Source: Cyclobacteriaceae bacterium (GTDB lineage Bacteria > Bacteroidota > Bacteroidia > Cytophagales > Cyclobacteriaceae). From it: a DNA stretch of 64,000 bases. Of the stretch, positions 17,172 to 26,250 are shown in pieces (positions within the stretch are counted from its first letter, which is position 1; each line of letters starts with the position of its first letter). The stretch spans positions 1 to 64,000 of the forward strand of contig JAGQYI010000074.1 of NCBI GenBank assembly GCA_020436165.1, read 5' to 3'. Under the pieces are notes generated by a model. It did no database searches. It was not told where the DNA came from and saw nothing but the letters and a program-made list of their open reading frames with translations. The translations under genes were made by a program, and so were the position numbers.

Positions 17172-17635
17172 TGGAAAAAATTGCGTTGTTCCCCGGCTCA
17201 TTCGATCCTTTCACTAAAGGTCATGAAGATATATTACTGAGAGGATTAAAGCTCTTTGACAAAATTATTATTGCCATCGGATACAACACATCAAAACACA
17301 AAAGATATTTTGATGTTGACACCATGGTGCGGTATATCAAAGAAACCTACAAAGAGAAACCACAGATATCTGTTGTAATTTATAATGAGCTTACTGCAGG
17401 ATTGGCAAAAAAACACAATGCTAAATTTCTTTTAAGAGGTTTGCGAAATACAACCGATTTTGAATACGAAAACAGTATTGCCCAATTAAACAGAAATCAA
17501 AATCCTGAATTGGAAACCGTTTTCTTGATCACCAGCCCTAAATATGCTCACATAAGCTCTTCCATTATTCGAGAGGTGCATCAATACGGAGGAGACGTTA
17601 GCGATTTTTTGCCGTATAAAATAAAAGACGAATAG
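17171..17635 (+). CDS. coaD: Phosphopantetheine adenylyltransferase
   Basis: Transfers AMP to 4'-phosphopantetheine, the penultimate step of coenzyme A synthesis. From ATG at 17171 the protein is 154 residues, the normal length. It shows the nucleotidyltransferase motif FPGSFDPFTKGHEDIL at residues 6-21 and the ISSSIIREV motif near 128. The upstream in-frame TTG at 17162 is rejected in favour of ATG, which overlaps the DUF3822 stop. It is convergent with the lysoplasmalogenase gene. Confidence 0.96.
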   Translation: MEKIALFPGSFDPFTKGHEDILLRGLKLFDKIIIAIGYNTSKHKRYFDVDTMVRYIKETYKEKPQISVVIYNELTAGLAKKHNAKFLLRGLRNTTDFEYENSIAQLNRNQNPELETVFLITSPKYAHISSSIIREVHQYGGDVSDFLPYKIKDE

Positions 17636-17636
17636 T

Positions 17637-18296
17637 TTAGGTAGTCTTAAATCTCATGGAAAGCCCTGTTACAATAAGTAATTGAGCTAAAATATATGTT
17701 CCCATTATTAAGACCCCACTAAAAGGAACATCTACAAGGAATTTGTTAAAAGCCAGAATAGAATCTGATACCACAAAAGATACAACGCCCAGCGTAATGT
17801 ATGGATAGTTAATTGTGTTTTTAATAACACCCAAAGCTCCCATTACTGTTAATACCATTGCATAAACTATTACCGGTATTTTCATTTCTCCCAGTCCTGG
17901 CCATAAAAAGGTTACCAGTGAAGTAGTGTAAACCAGAAACAGTAACACAATAATTGCTTTTTCGGATAGGCTTGCCGTACTAGACAAATACGTAAAACTT
18001 ACTATATACAATATATGGGCTATCAAAAAAGCAACCAATCCAAGCATGAAATAAATAGAACCGTGACTTTGAAACATTAAAACGGTATCGCCAATCCAGC
18101 TTGCAACCAAAGCTAAAATGACAAGTTTTCGAATCATACTTTCATCTTGTTCTGATCGGGAGATACAGTAGCCGATCAGCATTGGCATGAGCAAAGGTTT
18201 GGTAAAAAAATTAACCTGATTCCAGCCAAAAATATGCGAGACCAGTTCGATAAAAGCATCTATAAGAAAAAGGAATAACCAATATTTAGCTTTCAC
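17637..18296 (-). CDS. Lysoplasmalogenase, YhhN/TMEM86 family
   Basis: A 219-residue integral membrane enzyme predicted to hydrolyse the vinyl-ether bond of lysoplasmalogens. Eight hydrophobic helices are visible, with the family motifs SWIGDTVLMF near 68 and SDSILAFNKF near 180. It starts with GTG at 18296, two bases after the MFS stop on the same strand. Substrate specificity has not been shown for Bacteroidota members. The alternative name is YhhN-family protein. Confidence 0.85.
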   Translation of the reverse strand: MKAKYWLFLFLIDAFIELVSHIFGWNQVNFFTKPLLMPMLIGYCISRSEQDESMIRKLVILALVASWIGDTVLMFQSHGSIYFMLGLVAFLIAHILYIVSFTYLSSTASLSEKAIIVLLFLVYTTSLVTFLWPGLGEMKIPVIVYAMVLTVMGALGVIKNTINYPYITLGVVSFVVSDSILAFNKFLVDVPFSGVLIMGTYILAQLLIVTGLSMRFKTT

Positions 18297-18297
18297 T

Positions 18298-19491
18298 TTA
18301 ATTGATTTTAGGTTGGTTCCTTAAATATACAAATTCGAGATAAACAAAAGATAGGATTGCTAAAACTGCCCCTAAATAAAATGTTAAAGGAATGCGTTCC
18401 ATTACATTGCCAAAAATAAATCCGCTTATAAGGGAACCAAGACCAATCCCAATTTCCAAAGCAATGTACATGGTAGCAACAGCTCGTCCTCTTTTTAGTG
18501 GGTCACTTAAATCAACGGTCCATGCAAAAAGTGTTGGTGTGTTGGTACCTATAGCAGCACCAAGCAAAGCTCCGTATAGTAAGAAAGTAAAAATGTTTTG
18601 CGAAGAACCCACTAAAACCATTGCAACGGCCAAAAAAAGTGTGGAATACCTCAATATTCTTGTTCTTCCGTATTTATCCGAAAGCCTGCCTGCTACAACG
18701 CGAACCAAAATGGAGGCACCAATAAAACTGGCAAGGAAAATTCCCTTATTAGACATCCCCATATGAACACTGAAATCAGGAACAATAGTTAGAACCACAC
18801 CATATGAAAATGAGCAGAGGAGTAGCACTATCGAAGGAGCCATTACCTTTGGCTCCAAAATTTCATGCCGATGAATGTATAGCTGGTGCCATTGAAATTT
18901 CTGCTTGTCAGGCAAGGTTTCTTTCATTCCTAAAAGTATTATCACAGAAAAAATAGATACAAAAGAAGAGGCGTAGAACAACACATTCAAAGAAAAATGC
19001 TGCACTACATAACTGCTTATAGCAAATCCCACTCCGCTTCCCACGCTACCAAAAACACCCAAAATACCCATGGCCTCACCTCTACGATTAACAGGAACGA
19101 TATCGGCCACGTAGGCCGATGTACCTGTTGGTTTAAACCCGGTAGAAAAACCATGCAGTAAACGCAAAACAAAAAAGCCAAAAATGGTTGTAACCATCGG
19201 GTAAGCAAAGCCAATGATGAAGCACACTATTGCCCCAACAAGCATAACGGGTATTCGCCCTACGGTATCTGCCAGTTTACCACTGAAAGGCCTGCTTAGG
19301 CCTGCCGTAAGAGTGAAAAGTGAAATAATTAGTCCTTTATACTCTGCACCACCCAATTGTGTAAGGTAATTGGGAAGCTCAGGTATAATCATATTGAAAC
19401 TGGAGAAAAAAATGAATGAACTGGCACATAACAGCCAGAACTGGAAATCGAATCGTTCCTTTACATTGGCTGCTGCAATGCTATCAGTCAT
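18298..19491 (-). CDS. MFS transporter
   Basis: A 397-residue major-facilitator permease with 12 predicted helices. The motif A-like loop [13 protein letters not shown] follows helix 2 and a second copy [13 protein letters not shown] lies in the second half, as expected from the internal duplication. The class is close to drug/sugar efflux permeases, but the substrate cannot be told. Its start overlaps the end of prfB by 8 bp, so it is translated from the same message; the next gene, a lysoplasmalogenase, starts 1 bp after its stop. Confidence 0.9.
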   Translation of the reverse strand: MTDSIAAANVKERFDFQFWLLCASSFIFFSSFNMIIPELPNYLTQLGGAEYKGLIISLFTLTAGLSRPFSGKLADTVGRIPVMLVGAIVCFIIGFAYPMVTTIFGFFVLRLLHGFSTGFKPTGTSAYVADIVPVNRRGEAMGILGVFGSVGSGVGFAISSYVVQHFSLNVLFYASSFVSIFSVIILLGMKETLPDKQKFQWHQLYIHRHEILEPKVMAPSIVLLLCSFSYGVVLTIVPDFSVHMGMSNKGIFLASFIGASILVRVVAGRLSDKYGRTRILRYSTLFLAVAMVLVGSSQNIFTFLLYGALLGAAIGTNTPTLFAWTVDLSDPLKRGRAVATMYIALEIGIGLGSLISGFIFGNVMERIPLTFYLGAVLAILSFVYLEFVYLRNQPKIN

Positions 19492-20585
19492 TATGTTCCG
19501 GCTCCCCCGCAGATTCCATTAAGAACGCTTTTATAAATTCCATCAGATCACCATCAAGCACATTCTGCACATCCGTTCGCTCCACTCCTGTTCTGGCATC
19601 CTTTATAAGCTTATATGGATGAAGTACATAATTACGTATTTGAGAACCAAAATCAATACGCATTTTGGATCCCTCTATTTCATCGCGCTTGGCATTTCGT
19701 TTTTCCACTTCAATTTGATAGAGTCGTGACTTCAACATTTTCATTGCCCTCTCCCTGTTAGCTAACTGTGAACGCTCTACAGAGCACACTACAACAATGC
19801 CGGAAGGCTTGTGTGTAAGCTGCACTTTCGTTTCCACCTTGTTCACATTCTGCCCACCGGCTCCACCTGAACGCGAGGTTTGAAGCTCCACATCGGCCGG
19901 ATTAATATCAATTTCAATATCGTCATCTACAATGGGGTACGCATATATAGAGGCAAAAGAAGTATGCCGCCTTCCTCCGGAATCGAAAGGCGAAATGCGA
20001 ACCAGGCGATGTACTCCTATCTCCGATTTCAGATACCCATAGGCAAAATCTCCTGTAATCTCTAGTGTTGCCGATTTTAAGCCGGCAGTATCTCCGGCCT
20101 GGTAGTTTACCTGCTTTACCGTAAACCCCTGTTTTTCACCCCACATAATGTACATTCGCATCAGCATCTCGGCCCAGTCCTGGCTCTCGGTACCTCCGGC
20201 ACCCGGGTTAATCTCCAGCATTGCATCCCGTTGATCCTCTTCGCTGCTTAACATTCTTTGAAATTCAAGGTCTTCCACCTTGTCCATTACTTTTTTGTAT
20301 TCAGCGTCAATTTCCTGCGGAGTGGCGTCTCCAGATGCTACAAATTCATTAAGGGTTTCAAGGTCTTCAAACGAAGAGTGAACAGCTTCAAAACTATCTG
20401 TCCATATTTTCTTTGATTTTATGGACTTCATTACTTTTTCAGCTTCTTTGGGATCGTCCCAAAAACCAGGTTGTGCCGAAAGCAGCTCCTGTTCCTCTAT
20501 TTCAGCTTTTTTCTTGTCGTAGTCAAAGATACCTCCCCAAAGCCGTTACACGGGCTTTCAAGTCTTTCAACTGTTCAGTAGTCAT
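19484..20585 (-). CDS. prfB: Peptide chain release factor 2, with programmed +1 frameshift
   Basis: Recognises UGA and UAA stop codons and releases the peptide at the ribosome. The gene starts at ATG 20585. Codons 1-20 end in CTT at 20526-20528, followed by the in-frame UGA at 20523-20525; a +1 slip to GAC at 20522-20524 continues for 346 more residues, giving 366, the usual RF2 length. A GGGGAGG stretch before CTT-TGA-C is the stimulatory Shine-Dalgarno-like element. The GGQ motif ([16 protein letters not shown]) is near residue 250 and the tripeptide region [11 protein letters not shown] near 205 (SPF). Reading only the ATG at 20431 would truncate it. The MFS gene overlaps its end. Confidence 0.96.
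20522..20538 (-). promoter_or_regulatory. prfB programmed +1 frameshift site
   Basis: On the minus strand the order is GGGGAGG, TAT, CTT, TGA, C. The internal SD-like run and the slippery CTT-T before the UGA match the conserved RF2 autoregulatory frameshift, in which low RF2 levels favour the slip that makes more RF2. Confidence 0.93.
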
Positions 20586-20664
20586 AGAAATTTTAGTTTG
20601 CTTAGTGTGTTAAGCTTGCAAAATTGATGAAATGAAAAATAATTTGAAAATGAAATGTAATAAA

Positions 20665-21012
20665 CTAACCTCTTCGCTTTACCTGATAACCCATATCACT
20701 TAAGATGGAAGCAACTTTGTCGCGATGATCGCCCTGCACCAATATTTCTCCTTCCTTTGCAGATCCTCCTACCCCGCATTTTGATTTTAATGCCTTTCCA
20801 AGCTCTTTAAGATCGTCCTCATTGCCCACAAACCCTGTGATTAAAGTAACCTGTTTGCCGCCTCGGGCTTTTTTGTCGAGCTGAACATACAAAGATTGCT
20901 CATGGGGAGGCAACGTTTCCTCCTCATAAGCATCTTCATACGAGTAATCGTAACTTTCTTCGGTAGAATAAACAACTCCTTCTCTACCTTTCCACTTATT
21001 CTTTTTTGACAT
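20665..21012 (-). CDS. SUI1/YciH-type translation initiation factor
   Basis: A 115-residue protein of the eIF1/SUI1 family, related to E. coli YciH, which helps discriminate initiation events. The conserved core is in the C-terminal half: QVTLITGFVGNEDDLKELGK near 57-75, CGVGGSAKEGEILVQGDHRD near 80-100. The N-terminus is acidic and Tyr-rich. It starts 11 bp downstream of the universal stress gene on the same strand. Its precise role in bacteria is not settled. Confidence 0.9.
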   Translation of the reverse strand: MSKKNKWKGREGVVYSTEESYDYSYEDAYEEETLPPHEQSLYVQLDKKARGGKQVTLITGFVGNEDDLKELGKALKSKCGVGGSAKEGEILVQGDHRDKVASILSDMGYQVKRRG

Positions 21013-21023
21013 CCTGGCGAGGG

Positions 21024-21902
21024 TTACTTCATAGTAACTGTAAGAACAGGACGTACCGCATGGTTCACCATGTCTTCTGCCACACTTCCTCTTATTAGCC
21101 TGCTTACACCGGTGTAAGAATTAGTTCCCATAATGATCAGGTCTGCATCAATATAATCGGCAAAATGACGAATGCCGTCTTCAGCAATTATATCGTTATA
21201 AACGTTTGTTGTAAAGTTTTCCAAGCCATGCTTAGAGGCAAAATCGTCAAGCATTGGCCTGTTCGAAACGTCTGATTTAAAATTATTGGGGGTGTTAATC
21301 CACACCAAATGTATCTTAGATTTGAATACACTCTGAATATCCTTAATGGCATTTACCACTCTTTCTTCATGTTCACCAAAGTTGGTGGCATACACAATAT
21401 TCTCAAAGCTATCCTCTGTCATTGGTTCTTTTATTGAAAGCACAGGGCATTTTGCCTTACGAACCACCTTTTCAGTATTTGAGCCAATAATAATTTCACT
21501 AAGGCCACTTGCTCCCTTGGTTCCCATAATAATAAAATCAATGGAGTGCTCTTCAACGGTGCTAAATATGTGGCCAAAAGGATTGCCTAGTTTTACTTCA
21601 TACTCAGATTCAATTCCCTGAAACTTGGAAACATCCACCAAACGAGTCATTTCCTCTTCTGCCCTTCTCAGGGATTCATGAATCAGCATTCCGTCTGTAA
21701 AAGAAGCGTAGTTAGATGGGCCACCACTTGTATTGATTACCTCTCCACTGCTCAATTCTATCACATTGAGAAAGACTATTTTGGCTTTGAATTTCTTGGC
21801 TAATACTCTGGCAGTTTCAACAGCGTTGTCTGCCTCCTGGGTAAAATCGGTTGGAACTAATATTTTTTTCACGGCTATAAGATTTTGCAGTTTTACAACC
21901 AC
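21024..21902 (-). CDS. Universal stress protein with two Usp domains
   Basis: A 292-residue tandem universal stress protein, cytoplasmic. Domain 1 (about 11-155) begins KKILVPTDFTQEADNAVE and ends with the nucleotide-binding pattern IMGTKGASGLSEIIIGS; domain 2 (about 160-292) ends IMGTNSYTGVSRLIRGSVAE. Both G-x2-G-x9-G(S/T) loops are present, suggesting ATP binding. The annotated GTG at 21902 gives MVVKLQNLIAVKK; the later GTG at 21872 gives VKKILVPTD and is as likely. It precedes the SUI1 gene by 11 bp. Confidence 0.9.
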   Translation of the reverse strand: MVVKLQNLIAVKKILVPTDFTQEADNAVETARVLAKKFKAKIVFLNVIELSSGEVINTSGGPSNYASFTDGMLIHESLRRAEEEMTRLVDVSKFQGIESEYEVKLGNPFGHIFSTVEEHSIDFIIMGTKGASGLSEIIIGSNTEKVVRKAKCPVLSIKEPMTEDSFENIVYATNFGEHEERVVNAIKDIQSVFKSKIHLVWINTPNNFKSDVSNRPMLDDFASKHGLENFTTNVYNDIIAEDGIRHFADYIDADLIIMGTNSYTGVSRLIRGSVAEDMVNHAVRPVLTVTMK

Positions 21903-21948
21903 AAGTTAGCCCTTTTTACCGATTTATACATGATAAAACCCTAATATT

Positions 21949-22842
21949 CTACAGAATTGATATGCCAAACAACAGCATAAAAAGAAGTGATGACAACGCC
22001 ATCTGTTTTAGGTATGGATCAAGAGATTTAGGGTCCCTTTTTGTTACAACCGCACGGGCATTAATTAGTAAAGGAATGGCCGCTAAAAGCACTATAAATC
22101 GATGATAAGCGAATGGTAAACGAGCAATAAAAAACAAAGCTGTTGTAAGTCCTGCAAGCAAAAGAAAAACATGATATACTACCGCCTTTTTGCGGCCCAA
22201 TCGAACAGGAATGGATCGCTTTCCTGCTTCTCTGTCTGATTCGATATCCCGAATATTATTAACATTTAAAACCGCAGTTGCGAACAACCCCATACTTAAA
22301 GCAGGTAATATATTAATCACCTCAAACTCACCTGTATGAAGAAAATAGGTTCCCAAAACCGCCAGAAAACCAAAGAAAATAAGTACAGAAATATCTCCCA
22401 AACCAAGGTAGCCGTAAGGGTTATCGCTTGCCGTATAAGCGTATGCCGCTCCAATACTTAAAAGCCCCATGATCAGAAACCCGTAAAAGGCCGGGGTACC
22501 AAATCCAACGGATATATAGAGCAATACAATACCACTTATAAGTGAGAGAAGTCCCATTACCACTATGGCTACCTTCATGTCATATATACGAATGGCACCC
22601 GATTGAACGGTTCGTGCAGGCCCCTGTCTGGTTATACTATCGGCCCCATGTTTTGTGTCACCATAATCGTTGGCAAGGTTGGAAAGCACCTGAAGAAAGA
22701 TGGTGGTCAAGCCTGCCCAAAGCAACACATCGGTCCTGAATTTATGCTCTGCAGCAGCCAAAAAGCTTCCCATGCCGATACTTGCCAAGGCAAGAGGCAA
22801 GGTGCGTAATCGAAAAGCTGTTATCCAGACTTTTACGTTCAT
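21949..22842 (-). CDS. menA: 1,4-dihydroxy-2-naphthoate polyprenyltransferase
   Basis: A 297-residue membrane prenyltransferase that attaches the isoprenoid tail in menaquinone synthesis. Motif 1 NLANDYGDTKHGADS lies near residues 60-74 and motif 2 NNIRDIESDREAGKRSIPVR near 195-213 (Asp-rich). About eight membrane helices follow the UbiA fold. The ATG at 22842 overlaps the stop of the glutathione peroxidase gene by one base. Menaquinone is the usual quinone of the phylum. Confidence 0.95.
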   Translation of the reverse strand: MNVKVWITAFRLRTLPLALASIGMGSFLAAAEHKFRTDVLLWAGLTTIFLQVLSNLANDYGDTKHGADSITRQGPARTVQSGAIRIYDMKVAIVVMGLLSLISGIVLLYISVGFGTPAFYGFLIMGLLSIGAAYAYTASDNPYGYLGLGDISVLIFFGFLAVLGTYFLHTGEFEVINILPALSMGLFATAVLNVNNIRDIESDREAGKRSIPVRLGRKKAVVYHVFLLLAGLTTALFFIARLPFAYHRFIVLLAAIPLLINARAVVTKRDPKSLDPYLKQMALSSLLFMLLFGISIL

Positions 22843-23408
22843 TACTTGTTTATTGCTTCAATAATTTCGGAACTCATGGGCTCCACGGCAGAAGCATAAA
22901 AGGCTACCAAATGGCCTTGCTCATCGATAAGGTACTTGCAAAAGTTCCAGCTGGGAGCGTCTTCATTCCACCCATTTTTATCCTTCTGAGTAAGCCACTG
23001 ATACAAGGGTGCCATGTCTTTACCCTTTACAGATATTTTTGAGAACATGGGAAAGGTTACGCCATAGTTCTTTTTACAAAAAGCACCTATCTCAACGTCT
23101 GAGCCAGGCTCCTGTCCGCCAAAATTATTGGCAGGGAAACCCAAAACGGTAACTTTGTCCTTGTACTTTTCATACAAAGCTTCAAGGCCCTCGTACTGAG
23201 GTGTGAATCCGCATTCAGAAGCGGTGTTTACGATCAGCATCTTTTTGCCTTTGAATTTACTTAATGATACCTCTTCTCCATCCAGAAGGGGCATTTTAAA
23301 ATCGTAGATAGAGGAAGACTCCTGAATTGGTGTATCCATAGGTCGCGTTTTTATTTTACTGAACCCGCAGGAAACCAGAAATACTGCGGCTATTAACATC
23401 TTTTTCAT
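22842..23408 (-). CDS. Glutathione peroxidase-like peroxidase, exported lipoprotein
   Basis: Reduces peroxides using a thiol reductant, probably thioredoxin-like rather than glutathione. The 188-residue protein has a lipobox (LVSCG, Cys14), so it should sit on the periplasmic side of a membrane. The active-site motif NTASECGFTPQ has a Cys near residue 66 (not Sec), with the FPANNFGGQEPG and WNFCKYLID motifs carrying the Gln and Trp/Asn of the tetrad. Its stop overlaps menA by one base. argS follows upstream with a 1-bp gap on the same strand. Confidence 0.93.
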   Translation of the reverse strand: MKKMLIAAVFLVSCGFSKIKTRPMDTPIQESSSIYDFKMPLLDGEEVSLSKFKGKKMLIVNTASECGFTPQYEGLEALYEKYKDKVTVLGFPANNFGGQEPGSDVEIGAFCKKNYGVTFPMFSKISVKGKDMAPLYQWLTQKDKNGWNEDAPSWNFCKYLIDEQGHLVAFYASAVEPMSSEIIEAINK

Positions 23409-23409
23409 A

Positions 23410-25191
23410 TTACATACGGTTAGGAACGGTAATGCCTAAAAGGCCCATTCCACGATTAATTACATCTGCAACTACTTTCGAGAACATCACACGGAAACGC
23501 ATGAGCTCAATATTTTCCTCATTAAAAATAGGCAACTCTGCATAAAAGCGGTTGTATTCTTTAGCTAAATCGTACACATACTGCGCTATAATTGCCGGTG
23601 AATATTCTTTAGCTGCTTCCTTCACTTTACTTTCAAACTCTGTGAGCATGTAAATAATCTCGCGTTCCACATCTGCCAACTCCATAGAAGAATCAAGTGG
23701 AAGGCTAGCACTAATGTTTTCCACTTCTGCCTTACGTAATATGGAAGAAATACGCGCATGCGTGTACTGAATAAACGGACCTGTATTACCCTGAAACTGA
23801 ATAGACTCCTCCGGGTTGAACATCATCCGCTTTTTGGGATCTACTTTCATGAGAAAGTACTTAAGGGCACCCAGCCCCAGAGTATGATAAAGCTCATCGG
23901 CCTCCTCACTGGTAAATCCTTCAATCTTTCCCAGTTCTTCCGTATGCACACGTGCCGTATCGAACATGTCCTGCATCAGATCGTCTGCATCCACCACCGT
24001 ACCCTCCCGTGATTTCATCTTGCCGGAAGGCAAATCCACCATGCCATAGCTCAGGTGGTAACAATTGTTGGCCCAGCTAAAACCAAGCTTCTGAAGAATA
24101 AGAAACAACACTTTAAAATGATAATCCTGCTCATTCCCAACCGTGTAGACCTGACCCGTAATATTCGGATAATCCTTAAACCGTTGAATAGCGGTACCAA
24201 TATCCTGAGTCATGTACACTGAAGTGCCGTCCGCACGAAGAAGCAACTTATGATCCAGCCCATCCTCAGTTAGGTCAACCCAAATGGAACCGTCTTCTTT
24301 TTTATAGAAAATACCTGCTTCAACTCCTTTCAGTACCTCGTCCTTCCCAAGCAGATAGGTGTTCGACTCGTAGTATAATTTATCAAAATCAACACCCATG
24401 GTTTCATAAGTTGTACTGAATCCATCATACACCCAACCATTCATAGTTTGCCAAAGGTTGTACACTTCAGGGTCTTTCTGCTCCCACTTACGGAGCATTT
24501 CCTGTGCTTCAAGCATTACCGGAGCTTTCTTTTCTGCTTCTTCTTTATCCATTCCACCTGCAACCAGTTCTCCAATTTGCTTTTTGTATTCCTGGTCAAA
24601 TTTCACATAGTAAGTACCAACCAGCTTATCGCCCTTCATTCCCGATGATGCAGGAGTTTCTCTATTGCCAAACCTCTGCCATGCCAGCATGGATTTACAG
24701 ATGTGAATACCACGATCGTTGATAATCTGAACTTTGTGCACTTTGGTACCATTGGCTTCCAGTATTCGTGCAACGGAGTTACCCAGAAAGTTGTTTCGTA
24801 AGTGGCCCAGATGAAGAGGCTTGTTTGTATTTGGTGAAGAATACTCCACCATAAACTCGCTCCCGTCTGGTGCTGAAAAGCCAAAATTTTTCGTTGCATT
24901 TAATTCGTTAAACGTATCCAGCCAGGCTTTATCAGTTACCTCCAGGTTAAGAAAACCTTTGACCACATTGTAATCAGCAATTATATCAGAATGCACCTTT
25001 AGGTAAGCTCCGATTTCTTCACCCGTTTGCTCAGGTCCCTTTTTACTTATTTTAAGCAACGGAAAAGTCACAAATGTATAGGTTCCCCTGAAGTCTTTTC
25101 GGGTTGGCTGTAGTGCAACAGACGGTTCCTCGATAGAATAAAGGTTCTTTAATGCTTGCCCAAGGGCTTTTTCAATAGCTGACTTTAACAT
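23410..25191 (-). CDS. argS: Arginyl-tRNA synthetase
   Basis: Charges tRNA-Arg with arginine using ATP, cytoplasmic class I enzyme. The 593-residue protein has the N-terminal Arg-tRNA-synthetase domain (about 1-85), the HIGH-equivalent motif SPNTNKPLHLGHLRN near residue 114-128, the KMSK-equivalent KMKSREG near 393, and the C-terminal DALR anticodon-binding domain ending in GLLGITVPNRM. ATG at 25191 gives the common start. It heads an operon with the peroxidase and menA. Confidence 0.97.
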   Translation of the reverse strand: MLKSAIEKALGQALKNLYSIEEPSVALQPTRKDFRGTYTFVTFPLLKISKKGPEQTGEEIGAYLKVHSDIIADYNVVKGFLNLEVTDKAWLDTFNELNATKNFGFSAPDGSEFMVEYSSPNTNKPLHLGHLRNNFLGNSVARILEANGTKVHKVQIINDRGIHICKSMLAWQRFGNRETPASSGMKGDKLVGTYYVKFDQEYKKQIGELVAGGMDKEEAEKKAPVMLEAQEMLRKWEQKDPEVYNLWQTMNGWVYDGFSTTYETMGVDFDKLYYESNTYLLGKDEVLKGVEAGIFYKKEDGSIWVDLTEDGLDHKLLLRADGTSVYMTQDIGTAIQRFKDYPNITGQVYTVGNEQDYHFKVLFLILQKLGFSWANNCYHLSYGMVDLPSGKMKSREGTVVDADDLMQDMFDTARVHTEELGKIEGFTSEEADELYHTLGLGALKYFLMKVDPKKRMMFNPEESIQFQGNTGPFIQYTHARISSILRKAEVENISASLPLDSSMELADVEREIIYMLTEFESKVKEAAKEYSPAIIAQYVYDLAKEYNRFYAELPIFNEENIELMRFRVMFSKVVADVINRGMGLLGITVPNRM

Positions 25192-25289
25192 ACTTTGTGG
25201 TTTACGACTGCAAAGAAAACCCTATTACAATCAAATAAGAACACTATTGGCAAATTACTAGAATAATGTCTATGTCTGAATTACGACAA

Positions 25290-25317
25290 TTGAATTTCTA
25301 TTAATCAGATAGCTTTG
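25290..25317 (+). promoter_or_regulatory. Bacteroidota promoter upstream of msrB (TTG-N17-TAGCTTTG)
   Basis: TTG at 25290-25292 and TAGCTTTG at 25310-25317 are separated by 17 bp. The -7 box matches TAnnTTTG exactly and lies 16 bp before the ATG at 25334. Confidence 0.55.
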
Positions 25318-25333
25318 AATAAACTATAATACT

Positions 25334-25837
25334 ATGAAAAGGTCGTATATTTTTACTTTTGTTTTAGCCGGGTTAGCCGGTTTGATTAGCTGCAACGCAC
25401 AAACCTCGAAAATGGACAAAGAAGAATACAAGGTTACCAAAACAAATGAGGAGTGGCAAAAAGAACTAACTCCTGAGCAATACCACATTTTGCGTGAGAA
25501 AGGAACGGAGATTGCATTTACAGGAAAATACTGGGAAAACTATAAGAACGGAATTTACTATTGTGGTGGATGCGGAACGCCTTTGTTCAGCTCTGATACC
25601 AAATTCAAATCAGGAACAGGATGGCCCAGCTTCTGGAAGCCTATTGATCCTAAAAACGTAAAGATTATAAAAGACACCAGCTACGGAATGGTACGCGAAG
25701 AAGTAGTTTGTGCCGTTTGCGGTGGCCATTTGGGCCATGTGTTCAATGATGGTCCGCGACCAACAGGCCTACGTTATTGTCTCAATTCAGCTTCGCTTGA
25801 ATTTAAAGCAGGCAACGATTCCACGAAAGAAAAGTAA
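25334..25837 (+). CDS. msrB: Peptide-methionine (R)-S-oxide reductase, exported lipoprotein
   Basis: Repairs Met-R-sulfoxide in proteins. The 167-residue protein has an N-terminal signal with lipobox LISC (Cys20), so it would work on the periplasmic side. The MsrB core has the zinc-binding pairs CGGCG near 76-80 and CAVCGG near 125-130, the catalytic region [11 protein letters not shown] near 146-156, and the conserved [11 protein letters not shown] near 93-103. The stop overlaps the next ATG (DUF3052) by one base. Confidence 0.95.
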   Translation: MKRSYIFTFVLAGLAGLISCNAQTSKMDKEEYKVTKTNEEWQKELTPEQYHILREKGTEIAFTGKYWENYKNGIYYCGGCGTPLFSSDTKFKSGTGWPSFWKPIDPKNVKIIKDTSYGMVREEVVCAVCGGHLGHVFNDGPRPTGLRYCLNSASLEFKAGNDSTKEK

Positions 25838-26247
25838 TGCCAGCGGGATATTCAGGTACACCATTAGCTAAGAAACTGGGCATAAAGCCAGGATTTGCAT
25901 TATTACTTTACAATGCTCCTGAAAACTACTTTAAACTTTTTGATGACTTGCCCGATGATTTGGTGATCCTTTCCGGGCCACAGTCTGAAATGGCCGACTT
26001 TATTCATCTGTTTTGTGTCTCCTTAGATGAGTTGAAGTCGGCCTTTGCCAAGTATAAACCTGCCTTAAAGAAAACCGGAATGCTATGGATAAGCTGGCCA
26101 AAGGGAGGAGTCCCCATTGCTACAGATCTCAAGCGTGATCCTATCCGGGAGCATCTTCTTGCAAACGGCTTAGTTGACATTAAAGTGGCTGCCGTTGACG
26201 ATACCTGGAGCGGACTAAAGTTCATGTATCGGGTAAAGGATCGATAG
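25837..26247 (+). CDS. DUF3052 family protein
   Basis: A 136-residue cytoplasmic protein of DUF3052, whose function is unknown. The family pattern is clear: GYSGTPLAKKLGIKPG near the start, WISWPKGGVPIATDL near 85-100 and the closing VDDTWSGLKFMYR. Start ATG at 25837 overlaps the msrB stop by one base, so the pair is cotranscribed. It is convergent with the MFS gene, 3 bp away. Confidence 0.88.
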   Translation: MPAGYSGTPLAKKLGIKPGFALLLYNAPENYFKLFDDLPDDLVILSGPQSEMADFIHLFCVSLDELKSAFAKYKPALKKTGMLWISWPKGGVPIATDLKRDPIREHLLANGLVDIKVAAVDDTWSGLKFMYRVKDR

Positions 26248-26250
26248 TAA

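Noticed and set aside
22842-23408. Selenocysteine in the glutathione peroxidase
   Set aside because: The active-site codon is an ordinary Cys and no in-frame UGA exists there.
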